From assembly GCA_021324915.1 (NCBI GenBank), contig JAJPIC010000024.1, positions 62,001 through 126,000 on the forward strand: a stretch of DNA of 64,000 nt, read 5' to 3'. Positions 34,888-43,946 of the stretch are shown piece by piece. The notes beneath the pieces were generated by a model, which did no database searches, was not told the origin of the DNA, and worked only from the letters and a program-made list of their open reading frames with translations. A program made the position numbers and the translations under genes. Position 1 is the stretch's first letter. Every line of letters starts with the position of its first letter. Source of the stretch: Beijerinckiaceae bacterium. GTDB taxonomy: Bacteria > Pseudomonadota > Alphaproteobacteria > Rhizobiales > Beijerinckiaceae.

Positions 34888-35198
34888 AATCAGTCCCTCA
34901 TTCCGCTCGGGGCAGGGCGACGGGCCCGGAGCTGTCGAGTGGGAAGATGGCGCAAAGAGCTTAAAAGCCCCTTAACCCTACCTCTTAAGGTTAATCGGGC
35001 TCCTGTTGCGAGCGAAGCAAAGCAATCCGGAGCTGAACGCGCTTTCCGGGAGGCGGGCCATCGATTCGGGATCCAGGAGCAAAGGTCGCGGCTTGGCTCT
35101 CGACCTGCGCTCGCGATAGCCCTCGAGTGAAGCGCAAGCGTCAAGGCAACGGGCGCGTCGTTGAGCGCGCCGCACAGCGGGTTCGTCCGATGGCTGCT
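34888..35198. other. Intergenic region, 311 bases, with CtrA-type box and repeat relic
   Basis: This gap lies between the start of outer-membrane paralogue 2 and the end of glmM. It holds the CtrA-type box at 34961-34975, a TTAAGGTTAA motif near 34985, and what looks like a degraded half of the family C repeat (TTGCGAGCGAAGCAAAGCAA, about 35006-35025). No gene is supported. Confidence 0.5.
34961..34975 (-). promoter_or_regulatory. CtrA-type box (TTAA-N7-TTAA)
   Basis: TTAA-AAGCCCC-TTAA lies 74-88 bases ahead of the outer-membrane protein start at 34887, a perfect CtrA consensus spacing. The presence of one box before each paralogue strengthens both. Confidence 0.6.
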
Positions 35199-36542
35199 TT
35201 AAGCGGCCGCCGCGCTCAGCGCATCGCAGACCTGATCGACGATCTCTTCGACGAGATCGAGATCATCGCCTTCACCCATGACCCGGACGACCGGCTCGGT
35301 CCCGGAGAGCCGGATCACGAGACGACCCTGCGCACCCAGCCTGCGCCGGCCGTCCTCGATGACGCGCGCGACGCGATCTTCCTCGAGCGGCCGCCCTGCC
35401 GTGAAGCGCACATTCTTCAAGACTTGCGGCATAGCTTCGAATTTGTGGCAAACCTCGCTCACCGGTTTCATCTGCCGCTTGATGACCGCGAGGAGCTGGA
35501 GCGCGGCGACGAGACCGTCGCCGGTCGTGCAATGGTCGGTCAGGATGATATGGCCCGATTGTTCGCCCCCGATGTTATAGCCATGCTCGCGCATGTGTTC
35601 GAGCACGTACCGGTCGCCGACGGGGGTGCGGGCAAGCTCGAGGCCGATGCCGTTGAGATAGCGCTCGAAGCCCAGGTTCGACATCACCGTCGCCACAATG
35701 CCGGGGCGGGTGAGGCGGCCCTCCTGTTTCCAGCTTTCCGCGATTGCCGCCATCACCTGGTCGCCGTCGACGATCTTGCCGCGCTCATCGACCACGATCA
35801 GGCGGTCGCCGTCGCCGTCGAGCGCGATTCCGACGTCGGCGCGCATTTCGCGCACTTTGGCGACCAGCGTCTGCGGCGCCGTCGAGCCGACATCGCGGTT
35901 GATGTTGAACCCGTCCGGACTGACGCCGATCGAAATGACTTCCGCGCCGAGCTCCCATAAGGCCTCGGGCGCGACTTTGTAGGCGGCGCCGTTGGCGCAG
36001 TCGATCACGATTCGCAGGCCCTCGAAGGACAGATTGCCGGTGAGCGTGCGCTTGGCGAACTCGATGTAGCGGGCGCGATCGCCTTCGACGCGCATGGCGC
36101 GGCCGAGATCGACCGGCTTCGATAATTTGATCGCGAATTCCTTGTCGAGCATGGCGTCGATTTTGGCTTCGACCTCGTCCGACAGCTTATAGCCGTCCGG
36201 ACCGAAGAGCTTGATCCCATTGTCCTCGTAAGGATTATGCGAGGCCGAGATCATGACGCCGACATCGGCGCGCATCGAATGGGTAAGCATCGCGACCGCC
36301 GGCGTCGGCATCGGGCCGAGCAGAAGGACATCGACTCCGACCGACGTGAAGCCCGCCACCATGGCGTTTTCGATCATATAGCCGGAGAGCCTCGTGTCCT
36401 TGCCGATGACGGCGCGGTGGCGATGTTCGCCACGCTGAAACAGAACGCCGGTCGCCTGCGCGACTTTCATGGCGAGATCCGGCGTGATCACCTTATTGGC
36501 GAGGCCGCGAATTCCATCGGTGCCGAAATGTTTGCGAACCAT
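35199..36542 (-). CDS. glmM: Phosphoglucosamine mutase
   Basis: This 447-residue alpha-D-phosphohexomutase has the phosphoserine loop [15 protein letters not shown] (Ser101), the metal loop DGDGDR, the sugar-binding segment GGEQSGHI and the phosphate-binding [15 protein letters not shown]. It converts glucosamine-6-phosphate to glucosamine-1-phosphate for UDP-GlcNAc, needed for peptidoglycan and LPS. The ATG at 36542 ([10 protein letters not shown]) has GGGAG upstream; an 18-residue longer frame is rejected. In many relatives it follows ftsH; here it lies nearby but faces the other way, so local rearrangement is likely. Confidence 0.96.
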   Translation of the reverse strand: MVRKHFGTDGIRGLANKVITPDLAMKVAQATGVLFQRGEHRHRAVIGKDTRLSGYMIENAMVAGFTSVGVDVLLLGPMPTPAVAMLTHSMRADVGVMISASHNPYEDNGIKLFGPDGYKLSDEVEAKIDAMLDKEFAIKLSKPVDLGRAMRVEGDRARYIEFAKRTLTGNLSFEGLRIVIDCANGAAYKVAPEALWELGAEVISIGVSPDGFNINRDVGSTAPQTLVAKVREMRADVGIALDGDGDRLIVVDERGKIVDGDQVMAAIAESWKQEGRLTRPGIVATVMSNLGFERYLNGIGLELARTPVGDRYVLEHMREHGYNIGGEQSGHIILTDHCTTGDGLVAALQLLAVIKRQMKPVSEVCHKFEAMPQVLKNVRFTAGRPLEEDRVARVIEDGRRRLGAQGRLVIRLSGTEPVVRVMGEGDDLDLVEEIVDQVCDALSAAAA

Positions 36543-36745
36543 GAATGCTCCCGGCATTTCCGTAGTGGCGCGACGCGCGGTTCGGGAATTCCGCAAAGTC
36601 TTATCGCGTTCCGGCGCAGATTTCTAATTCGCCCCGGCGGCCCGGTTTCAACCGGCTTTGACCGGTGCCTTCAAACTTTGGCCGAACTGTGCCTTATGCT
36701 ATGGCCCAATGCCGAGAGGCGCACCAATCGCTGACGAGCTTCGCA

Positions 36746-37879
36746 ATGATTTCATTGAATAAAAGGGTCGCCGCCCTGATTGCGGCCGGCACAATGGCTT
36801 TCGTCTGGGCTTTCGTTTGCGCTCTCTCGAGTCAGGTTCTCGCGCAGGATTACGGTGCCCCGCCCGCCGCCGATGTCGGCGCCGCGCCGGATGCGGGCGG
36901 GGGAGCGCCGGACGCAACCTCCGGGTCTTCCGATGCGGCAAGCCTGCTCCTCAGGGTGGAAAAGCTCGAAGACCAAGTTCGCCAGATGAGCGGCCAGATG
37001 GAGCAGATGCAATACGATAACAAACAGCTCCAGGATCAATTGCATAAGTTCCAGCAGGACGTGGACTACCGGTTTCAGGAAAGCGGTCGCGGCAGGGTAA
37101 GGCACGAGGACAGTGGCGCCGCTTCGTCGCCTTACGTGCCGCCTGCCGCCAATGCAGCGCCGCCAGCCGCCTTGCATGACGACGCCTTCGACCCGCGCGC
37201 CAATCCCAGCGCGCCGGGGGCCCCGCACGAACTCGGCGCGACAGGTGCGATCGGTGCCACGCACTCGCATGGCGACGCTTTCGATCCGAGTGCCGATCCG
37301 AATGCGCCGGGCGCACCCCATCCCCTCGGCAGCCCCGATTCGGCGAGCAAGCCGCTTGCAACGAACGAGGATTCGGACGCCCCGCTCAACCTGTCGGGCA
37401 GCAACTTCCATACGGCCGCTCCCGACCCGACGCCGGCGATGGTGGGCGCCGTTCCCGCAAATGTCGGCGGCACGGTGCTCGCGAGCGCCGAGGTCAATCC
37501 GACGAGGCAAGAATTCGACGCCGCGCTCGGCTATTTCAGGCAGAAGGACTACGATAATGCCGAGAAGGGCTTCTCGGCGTTTCTAGAGAAGAATCCGAAG
37601 AGCCGCTGGACGTCCGACGCGCTTTTCTATCTCGGCGAGACTTATTATCAGCGAGGGCGGCAGCGGGAAGCCGCCGAGCAATATTTGAAGATCTCGACCA
37701 ATTATGCGAATTCGGCGCGGGCGCCGGAAGCCATGCTGAGGCTTGGCGAATCGCTTCAGGCGCTCGGCGCCAAGGAACAGGCCTGCGCGACATTCAGCGA
37801 AGTGCCGCGCAAATATCCCAATGCCTCGGCGGCAATCAAAGCCGGGGCCGAACGCGAGGCCAAACGCGCGCAATGCTGA
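36746..37879 (+). CDS. cpoB: Tol-Pal system protein CpoB (YbgF)
   Basis: This 377-residue periplasmic protein has a signal peptide (about 1-34, ending SQVLAQD), a coiled-coil trimerisation segment (LLLRVEKLEDQVRQMSGQME), a Pro/Ala-rich linker and C-terminal TPR repeats (FDAALGYFRQKDYDNAEKGF). It links peptidoglycan synthesis to outer-membrane constriction with Tol-Pal. The linker contains a duplicated unit (DAFDPRANPSAPGAP and DAFDPSADPNAPGAP). The ATG at 36746 is preferred because it starts the signal peptide. It overlaps tilS by seven bases. Confidence 0.9.
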   Translation: MISLNKRVAALIAAGTMAFVWAFVCALSSQVLAQDYGAPPAADVGAAPDAGGGAPDATSGSSDAASLLLRVEKLEDQVRQMSGQMEQMQYDNKQLQDQLHKFQQDVDYRFQESGRGRVRHEDSGAASSPYVPPAANAAPPAALHDDAFDPRANPSAPGAPHELGATGAIGATHSHGDAFDPSADPNAPGAPHPLGSPDSASKPLATNEDSDAPLNLSGSNFHTAAPDPTPAMVGAVPANVGGTVLASAEVNPTRQEFDAALGYFRQKDYDNAEKGFSAFLEKNPKSRWTSDALFYLGETYYQRGRQREAAEQYLKISTNYANSARAPEAMLRLGESLQALGAKEQACATFSEVPRKYPNASAAIKAGAEREAKRAQC

Positions 37880-38970
37880 ACCTTCCGGCGCTCGATCGCG
37901 CCCCGGAGTGTGTGACGGGTCCATTCAGCGACGAGGAAATTGCAGCTCTGTTCGCGCCGCTCGAGGGCGCGCGGGGCGTTTTGCTCGCCGTCTCCGGCGG
38001 GCCCGATTCGGTCGCCTTGATGTTGCTCGCCGCAACTTGGGCCAATGCGGGCAGGCGGAAGGCGAAGCTCGCGGTCGCAACCATCGACCATGGATTGCGC
38101 GCCGGCTCGCGCAGCGAAGCGGAAACTGTGGCGGGTTGGGCGGCGAGGCTTGGGCTTCGGCATCAAATTCTCGCTTGGGAAGGCGAAAAGCCAGGCACAC
38201 GGATCCAGGAGCTCGCGCGCGAGGCGCGCTATCGGCTTTTGTCGGATCATGCGCACGCAATCGGCGCCGATTATCTCGTAACCGCGCATCATGCCGACGA
38301 TCAGGCCGAGACGATCCTTTTCCGTTTGCTGCGAGGCAGCGGCATTGCGGGCCTTGCCGGCATGCGCAGAATGATGGAGCGTGACGCGCTCATCCATTTC
38401 CGGCCGCTGCTTTCCTATCCGAAACAGGCGCTCGTCGATTGCTGCCAGGCGCAGGGGCACGCTTATTTCAGCGATCCCTCGAATGAGAATCCGGCCTTTG
38501 CGCGAACGCGATTGCGCCATCTTCTTCCGCTCTTGTCCGAACATGGGCTCGACCGCGCCGCGCTTTTGCGATTGGGGTTGCGAGCCGGGCGTGCCGATGA
38601 TGCGCTGGCGGAGCGCGCGAGAATGCTGCGCGAGGCACTCGAGGCGGAGAGAAGCGCCGAATCTTTCTCTGCCGCTTTTTCTCATTTGCGTGACGAACCG
38701 GAAGAGATTCTGCTCCGGATTGTGGAAAGCGAAATCGAGACGATCAACGGCGGGCGCTCCGTGCGGCTCGAACGGCTCGAGACTCTCGTCGAGGCACTCG
38801 GGCGCGCTTTGCGGGAAGGCTTCGGCTGGTGCGGCACTTTGGGCGGCACCGTGCTTACCCTCGACCGCGACGGCATCCTGACGATTGTGCCGGAAAACAG
38901 ACGTCACAATGGCGAAGGCACGTCAGGTGCATCGCAAGATAAGCAGGCGGGTGATCGAGGTAAGGGCTAG
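37873..38970 (+). CDS. tilS: tRNA(Ile)-lysidine synthase
   Basis: This 365-residue N-type ATP pyrophosphatase has the PP-loop SGGPDS (41-46), TIDHGLRAGSRSEAE and TAHHADDQAETILFRLLRGS. It converts C34 of the CAU-anticodon tRNA-Ile to lysidine, which changes decoding to AUA. It overlaps cpoB by seven bases. The first 20 residues are variable; the frame's ATG at 37873 is used. ftsH follows after 123 bases. Confidence 0.95.
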   Translation: MLNLPALDRAPECVTGPFSDEEIAALFAPLEGARGVLLAVSGGPDSVALMLLAATWANAGRRKAKLAVATIDHGLRAGSRSEAETVAGWAARLGLRHQILAWEGEKPGTRIQELAREARYRLLSDHAHAIGADYLVTAHHADDQAETILFRLLRGSGIAGLAGMRRMMERDALIHFRPLLSYPKQALVDCCQAQGHAYFSDPSNENPAFARTRLRHLLPLLSEHGLDRAALLRLGLRAGRADDALAERARMLREALEAERSAESFSAAFSHLRDEPEEILLRIVESEIETINGGRSVRLERLETLVEALGRALREGFGWCGTLGGTVLTLDRDGILTIVPENRRHNGEGTSGASQDKQAGDRGKG

Positions 38971-39093
38971 CGGAGGCTTGGACGAGTTCCCTTGGCAAGC
39001 CCTCTTGTGCCGCCTAAATTAGTTCAGCGGGCGCCGCTTGGAGCGCTTCAGATCGGGCGATTTGCCTCGGCAAATTGACCCTGCGGGTCGAAG

Positions 39094-41016
39094 ATGAATC
39101 CGAATTTCAGGAATTTTGCTCTCTGGGTGATCATATTTCTGCTGGTGGTCGCCCTTGTCATGCTGTTTCAGAACCCGGGCCAGCATGCGCCGACGCAAGA
39201 CGTGACCTTCAGTCAGCTCCTGAGCGAAGTCGAGCAGGGCCATGTTCGCGAGGTGACGATCGCCGGCAATGAGATTACCGGTCATTTCACCGACAACCGG
39301 TCATTTTCGACCTATGCCCCCAACGACCCGAGCCTCGTTCAGACGCTCGTCAAGAATCACGTGTCGATCTCCGCCAAGCCGCCGTCCGACGGCAATAGCT
39401 GGCTCGTGACGCTGCTCGTCAATGGATTGCCGCTCATCGCCTTCCTCGGCGTGTGGATCTTTCTGTCCCGCCAGATGCAGGGGGCGGGCGGCAAGGCGAT
39501 GGGCTTCGGCAAGTCGAAAGCCAAATTGCTGACCGAGGCGCATGGGCGCATCACCTTCGACGATGTCGCCGGCGTCGACGAGGCGAAGGAAGATCTGCAG
39601 GAAATTGTCGAATTCCTGCGCGACCCGCAGAAATTCCAGCGGCTCGGCGGGCGCATTCCGCGCGGCGTCTTGCTGGTCGGTCCGCCCGGCACCGGCAAGA
39701 CCTTGCTGGCGCGCGCCATTGCCGGCGAAGCCAACGTTCCGTTCTTCACCATTTCGGGCTCCGACTTCGTCGAGATGTTTGTCGGCGTCGGCGCTTCGCG
39801 CGTGCGCGACATGTTCGAACAGGCGAAGAAGAACGCGCCTTGCATCATCTTCATCGATGAAATCGATGCCGTCGGCCGGCACCGCGGCGCGGGCCTTGGC
39901 GGCGGCAATGACGAGCGCGAACAGACGCTCAACCAATTGCTGGTCGAGATGGATGGATTCGATGCCAATGAGGGCATCATCCTCATCGCCGCGACCAACA
40001 GGCCGGACGTGCTCGATCCTGCCTTGCTGCGTCCTGGCCGGTTCGACCGTCAGATCGTCGTGCCCAATCCCGACGTGATCGGCCGCGAGCGCATCCTTAA
40101 AGTTCACGTGCGCAAAGTGCCGCTGGCGCCGGACGTCGATCTCAAGACGGTCGCGCGCGGCACACCCGGATTTTCCGGCGCCGATCTCATGAACCTCGTT
40201 AACGAGGCAGCGCTACTCGCCGCGCGCCGCGGCAAGCGCATTGTGACCATGAGCGAATTCGAGGACGCCAAAGACAAGATCATGATGGGCGCCGAGCGGC
40301 GCACGCTCGTCATGACCGAACAGGAGAAGATCCTCACCGCCTATCACGAGGGCGGCCATGCGATCGTCGCGCTCAACGTGCCGGCGACAGATCCGGTGCA
40401 CAAGGCGACAATCATTCCGCGCGGGCGCGCGCTGGGCATGGTCATGCAGCTTCCCGAACGCGACAAGCTTTCGATGAGCTACGAGCAGATGACCTCGCGG
40501 CTCGCCGTGCTCATGGGCGGGCGGGTCGCCGAGGAAATCGTGTTCGGCAAGGAGAAAGTGACGTCCGGCGCGCAATCCGATATCGAGGCCGCGACGAAGC
40601 TCGCGCGCGCGATGGTGACGCGCTGGGGCTTTTCGGACGAACTCGGAACCGTCATGTACGGGGAGAACCAGGAAGAGGTCTTCCTCGGCTATTCCATGGG
40701 CCGGCAGCAGAATATTTCGGAAGCGACGTCGCAGAAGATCGACGCGGAAGTGCGCCGCCTCGTCGAGTCGGGCCTTGCGGAGGCAACCCGCATCATTACC
40801 GAGAAGCGTCAGGATCTCGAGACGTTGGCCAAGGGTCTTCTCGAATATGAGACGTTGACCGGCGAGGAGATCATCGGGCTCCTGCAAGGGCGCCCGCCGG
40901 TGCGCGATGCGCCGGACGAGCCGCCGCCGGCGCCGCGCCCATCGCCGGTGCCCACGACCGGCCGTCAGCCGAAGGCTGGCCCCGAGCCGGGGCTCGAGCC
41001 GCAGCCGCAGGTTTAA
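39094..41016 (+). CDS. ftsH: ATP-dependent zinc metalloprotease FtsH
   Basis: This 640-residue AAA+ membrane protease has two N-terminal membrane segments (about 8-25 and 104-124), Walker A GPPGTGKT (196-203), Walker B IDEID (254-258), the second-region-of-homology segment [19 protein letters not shown] and the zinc motif HEGGH (418-422). It degrades misfolded membrane proteins and regulators such as RpoH and LpxC. A Pro-rich C-terminal tail (after about 605) is typical of the alphaproteobacterial form. A REP-like hairpin starts within 25 bases of the stop. Confidence 0.97.
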   Translation: MNPNFRNFALWVIIFLLVVALVMLFQNPGQHAPTQDVTFSQLLSEVEQGHVREVTIAGNEITGHFTDNRSFSTYAPNDPSLVQTLVKNHVSISAKPPSDGNSWLVTLLVNGLPLIAFLGVWIFLSRQMQGAGGKAMGFGKSKAKLLTEAHGRITFDDVAGVDEAKEDLQEIVEFLRDPQKFQRLGGRIPRGVLLVGPPGTGKTLLARAIAGEANVPFFTISGSDFVEMFVGVGASRVRDMFEQAKKNAPCIIFIDEIDAVGRHRGAGLGGGNDEREQTLNQLLVEMDGFDANEGIILIAATNRPDVLDPALLRPGRFDRQIVVPNPDVIGRERILKVHVRKVPLAPDVDLKTVARGTPGFSGADLMNLVNEAALLAARRGKRIVTMSEFEDAKDKIMMGAERRTLVMTEQEKILTAYHEGGHAIVALNVPATDPVHKATIIPRGRALGMVMQLPERDKLSMSYEQMTSRLAVLMGGRVAEEIVFGKEKVTSGAQSDIEAATKLARAMVTRWGFSDELGTVMYGENQEEVFLGYSMGRQQNISEATSQKIDAEVRRLVESGLAEATRIITEKRQDLETLAKGLLEYETLTGEEIIGLLQGRPPVRDAPDEPPPAPRPSPVPTTGRQPKAGPEPGLEPQPQV

Positions 41017-41039
41017 GCCGTTCTTTCCGCTTAACGCCG

Positions 41040-41107
41040 TTGCGAGCAAGCGAGGCAATCCAGGTTCTGGATTGCCTCGTCGCGCTTTGGGCTCCGCGCA
41101 ATGACGC
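41040..41107. repeat. REP-like palindromic repeat (family C)
   Basis: A perfect 13-base-pair hairpin (CGAGGCAATCCAG / CTGGATTGCCTCG, 41051-41079, loop GTT) is flanked by TTGCGAG on the left and GCAATGACG on the right. The arrangement is like the dispersed REP/BIME elements common in Hyphomicrobiales. It follows ftsH and could also protect or end its mRNA, but no T-run follows. Confidence 0.75.
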
Positions 41108-41199
41108 GTGAAGCGATGCGGCCGGCTTGCACTGCTTGGAAAGCATAGAGGCGCGCCGGAAGCGCGCCCCTATCGCAAACGGGAACTGGCGAGCATCTA

Positions 41200-41247
41200 G
41201 ATCACGATGCATTTGGATCGGATCGATCCAAAAGCATGAACGTGATC
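41200..41247. repeat. Dispersed palindromic element, family A, copy 3
   Basis: This 48-base copy of the GATCACG...GTGATC palindrome, in the same orientation as copy 2, lies between ftsH and pal. It differs from the others by one base in one arm (ATGCATTTGG). It is followed at once by the hairpin at 41261-41290. Confidence 0.8.
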
Positions 41248-41260
41248 GATTCTAAAAGAT

Positions 41261-41290
41261 TTAGAGCGGGCTTTCGCGAACCCGCTCTAA
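41261..41290 (-). terminator. Probable terminator of pal
   Basis: A perfect ten-base-pair stem (TTAGAGCGGG / CCCGCTCTAA) with a ten-base loop overlaps the pal stop codon and, on the minus strand, is followed by ATCTTTTAGA. It may also be part of the extended family A repeat. Confidence 0.6.
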
Positions 41291-41769
41291 GACTGGCTGC
41301 CGCCGAGGACGGTGACGGCGCGGCGGTTTTGCGACCAGCAAGAAATATCGTTGCAGGTGGCGACCGGACGTTCCTTGCCGTAGCTGATCGTCCTGATCCG
41401 CGCAGGGCTGATGCCGCGGGCGACCAGGTAATCCTTGACGGTCTCGGACCGCCGCGCGCCCAGCGCGAAATTATATTCGCGCGTCCCACGCTCGTCGGCA
41501 TGACCTTCGATCGTGAAATTATATTGTGAATAACGCTGCAGCCAGGCTGCCTGCTTATCGAGCGTCGCCTGCGAGGTCGGCGTGAGTTCGGTCGAATCGG
41601 TATCGAAGAAGACGCGATCGCCAACGTTGACGGCGAAATCCTGGAAGCTTCCGGGGATCGGAGCACTGCCAGAGGCATTCGGTGGCGGGGTCTGTGCGCA
41701 GGCCGCCATCGCAAGTGCGAATCCGAGGACGGCGAGCTTCAAGAAACCCGCGCGCTTGAGAAGGCTCAT
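41287..41769 (-). CDS. pal: Peptidoglycan-associated lipoprotein Pal
   Basis: This 160-residue outer-membrane lipoprotein has a signal peptide with lipid-attachment Cys24 (LAMAACAQT) and an OmpA-like C-terminal domain that binds diaminopimelate in peptidoglycan: RVFFDTDSTELTPTS, NFTIEGHADERGTREYNFAL and SYGKERPVATC. It works with TolB and CpoB in outer-membrane constriction. ATG 41769 has AGGAG upstream; a longer frame to 41841 is rejected. It is separated from cpoB by tilS and ftsH and lies on the opposite strand, unlike the usual tol-pal order. Confidence 0.95.
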   Translation of the reverse strand: MSLLKRAGFLKLAVLGFALAMAACAQTPPPNASGSAPIPGSFQDFAVNVGDRVFFDTDSTELTPTSQATLDKQAAWLQRYSQYNFTIEGHADERGTREYNFALGARRSETVKDYLVARGISPARIRTISYGKERPVATCNDISCWSQNRRAVTVLGGSQS

Positions 41770-42050
41770 GAGCAAACTCCTTTGCTGACAGCCGGATCTC
41801 GCCTGTCCTACCGGTCGATGGTTAAACGAAGGTTCCGTCAACCTTTATGAGAGCTTCACGACACCGATTGCATTCGCCCGATCGATGACCTTGGTTAAAT
41901 TCCGGTGATGGCAGCAATACGGCCACATTCTCGCTTTGGGCCAGAGTTGCAACTCTTGTGCAACTCTGTTGCCGCAAAGCCTCATTCCCGGAAGCGGTGG
42001 ATGCTCGGACGTAATCGGAGCTGCCGGTCTGTTTCTCGGGTCGATGCGCC

Positions 42051-42905
42051 TCAGGCGCGCGCCGCCGCGCTCTCTATCCGGAAGGGATGCGGCGGGTAGA
42101 CGCCGAGAATCTTGAATTCCTTGCAGAAAAAAGCGAGCTCCTCGAAGGCGCGGGCAAGCGCCGGTTCGTCCGGATGGGCCTCGACGTCCGCCAAGAACTG
42201 CGTCGCGGTGAATTCGCCGTCGACCATATAGCTTTCGAGCTTGGTCATATTGATGCTGTTGGTGGCAAAGCCGCCGAGCGCCTTATAAAGCGCCGCCGGC
42301 ACGTTGCGCACGCGGAACACGAAAGTTGTAATCGCTGAGCCACTTTCCGGCTGCGGCCATTGCGGCTCGCGCGAGAGCACCACGAAACGCGTCGTATTGT
42401 GGTCCTCGTCCTCGACGTTGCGGGCGAGAATGTCGAGCCCGTAAATCTCCGCCGCCAGGGCAGGGGCGAGCGCCGCCTTGCTTCCATCCTGCCATTCCGC
42501 GACTTCGCGCGCCGAGCCCGCCGTATCGCCGGAAATATGCGGCGTGAGCCCCAGTCTGCGGATGATCTTGCGGCACTGGCCGAGCGCATGCACGTGGCTA
42601 TAGACAGCCCGCACGTCCTCGATCCGCGTGCCCTTGAGGCCAAGCAATTGGAAATGGATCGGCAGAAAATATTCGCCCACGATATAGAGCCCGGCCGTCG
42701 GCAAGAGGTGGTGGATGTCGGCGACCCGGCCGGCGACCGAATTCTCGATCGGAATCATGGCTGAGTCGGCGAGCCCATCGGAGACGGCGGCGAGCACGTC
42801 CTCAAAACTCGCGAAGGGAACGGCTTCCCAGTCGGGATAGAGATCTTTGCAGGCGATATGGGAATTGGCACCCGGCTCGCCCTGATAGGCGATCTTGCTG
42901 CTCAT
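42051..42905 (-). CDS. pheA: Prephenate dehydratase
   Basis: This 284-residue enzyme makes phenylpyruvate from prephenate. The catalytic domain has AYQGEPGANSHIACKDLYPD, SAMIPIENSVAGRVADIHHL and the key NTTRFVVLSRE, including the essential Thr-Arg-Phe. The C-terminal ACT domain (about 200-275) carries the phenylalanine-binding signature TKLESYMVDGEFTATQFLAD, so feedback inhibition is likely. The chorismate mutase domain of the E. coli fusion is absent. ATG 42905 has GAGG upstream. It is divergent from cycM, as in relatives, though kdsB, often found between them, is missing. Confidence 0.95.
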   Translation of the reverse strand: MSSKIAYQGEPGANSHIACKDLYPDWEAVPFASFEDVLAAVSDGLADSAMIPIENSVAGRVADIHHLLPTAGLYIVGEYFLPIHFQLLGLKGTRIEDVRAVYSHVHALGQCRKIIRRLGLTPHISGDTAGSAREVAEWQDGSKAALAPALAAEIYGLDILARNVEDEDHNTTRFVVLSREPQWPQPESGSAITTFVFRVRNVPAALYKALGGFATNSINMTKLESYMVDGEFTATQFLADVEAHPDEPALARAFEELAFFCKEFKILGVYPPHPFRIESAAARA

Positions 42906-43179
42906 TCTTACCTCAGAATATGGGCGGCGGGTGAGTTGCCGCCTGGCCGAAGGCTTTCGGTTTGGACGGCGGCAGGCAACCCGGAACCCGCCGGCTCCTA
43001 CGACGTTCGCGTTCTCAAACTCTCGCGGCACCTCCGCCGCATCCCATCTCTCGCCGGCAAAGTCGCCCGGCGGCCTTGTGCCGGCGCTTATACGAGTTGC
43101 CAAGCTTGCGGCAAAGCGACAAACGCCTTAATCATCGCCGACTTAATGGGGCGGTAAAAGCGGGGGGAGTTCGGGACCA

Positions 43180-43722
43180 ATGGATTTCTTTCAATTCAAC
43201 AAGATCGCCGGCGCGGTCCTCGGCACTTTGCTGTTCGTCCAGGTGGTCATCCTCATCTCGGACGCTGTCTTCCACCCCCATGCGGCTAAACAGGGCTATC
43301 CGCTGCCCGCCGCGCAAGAAGGCGGTGCCCCCGCTGCAAAACAGGCCGCAGCGCCCGAGCAATCCCTCGATCAGCTGCTCGCTAAGGCTGATGCGAAGAA
43401 GGGCGAATCCGATACCGCACCTTGCCACCTCTGTCATAATTTCGGGAAGGGCGAGGGCGTCAAGATCGGCCCGCCACTCTGGGGCGTCGTCGGCCGTCCC
43501 AAAGGCTCGGTGCCGGGGTTCGACTATTCGCCCGGGATGAAGTCCAAGGGCGGCAATTGGACTTTTGCCGATATCTTCCAGTTCATCAAAGATCCGGCAG
43601 CCTATGTACCCGGCACCAAGATGACCTTCACCGGCGAGCCCGATCCCGTCAAGCGAGCCGACATCATCGCTTATCTCGACACGCTTTCGGACAATCCGGT
43701 GCCTCTGCCGAAAGGCAAATAG
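43180..43722 (+). CDS. cycM: Membrane-anchored c-type cytochrome (CycM-like)
   Basis: This 180-residue protein has an uncleaved N-terminal anchor (about 8-28), an Ala/Pro-rich linker and a single-haem cytochrome c domain. The haem site is C82-H-L-C85-H86 and the distal Met is in VPGTKMTFTG; other family segments are GPPLWGVVGRPKGSVPGFDY and DIIAYLDTLS. It carries electrons from the bc1 complex to terminal oxidases at the periplasmic face. ATG 43180. Confidence 0.92.
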   Translation: MDFFQFNKIAGAVLGTLLFVQVVILISDAVFHPHAAKQGYPLPAAQEGGAPAAKQAAAPEQSLDQLLAKADAKKGESDTAPCHLCHNFGKGEGVKIGPPLWGVVGRPKGSVPGFDYSPGMKSKGGNWTFADIFQFIKDPAAYVPGTKMTFTGEPDPVKRADIIAYLDTLSDNPVPLPKGK

Positions 43723-43946
43723 ACTTCCTCTCAGCAAAATACTCCGCGACGGCCGGAAACAGCCGAAACCGCCGCCGTGTCTTCGGTTCGAGCATCGCGC
43801 TTCCCGGAGCGGCTTAAGGCCGCCGATGCGCGAGCCCGACATTTCCTATTATTAATCTTACGGCTGCCGCCTCATCTTGCCCGCGCGCGTCAAAAAGCGA
43901 CATAATTCGCTGCCACTGCACCACAGACAAATTCAAGAGGCGGAAA

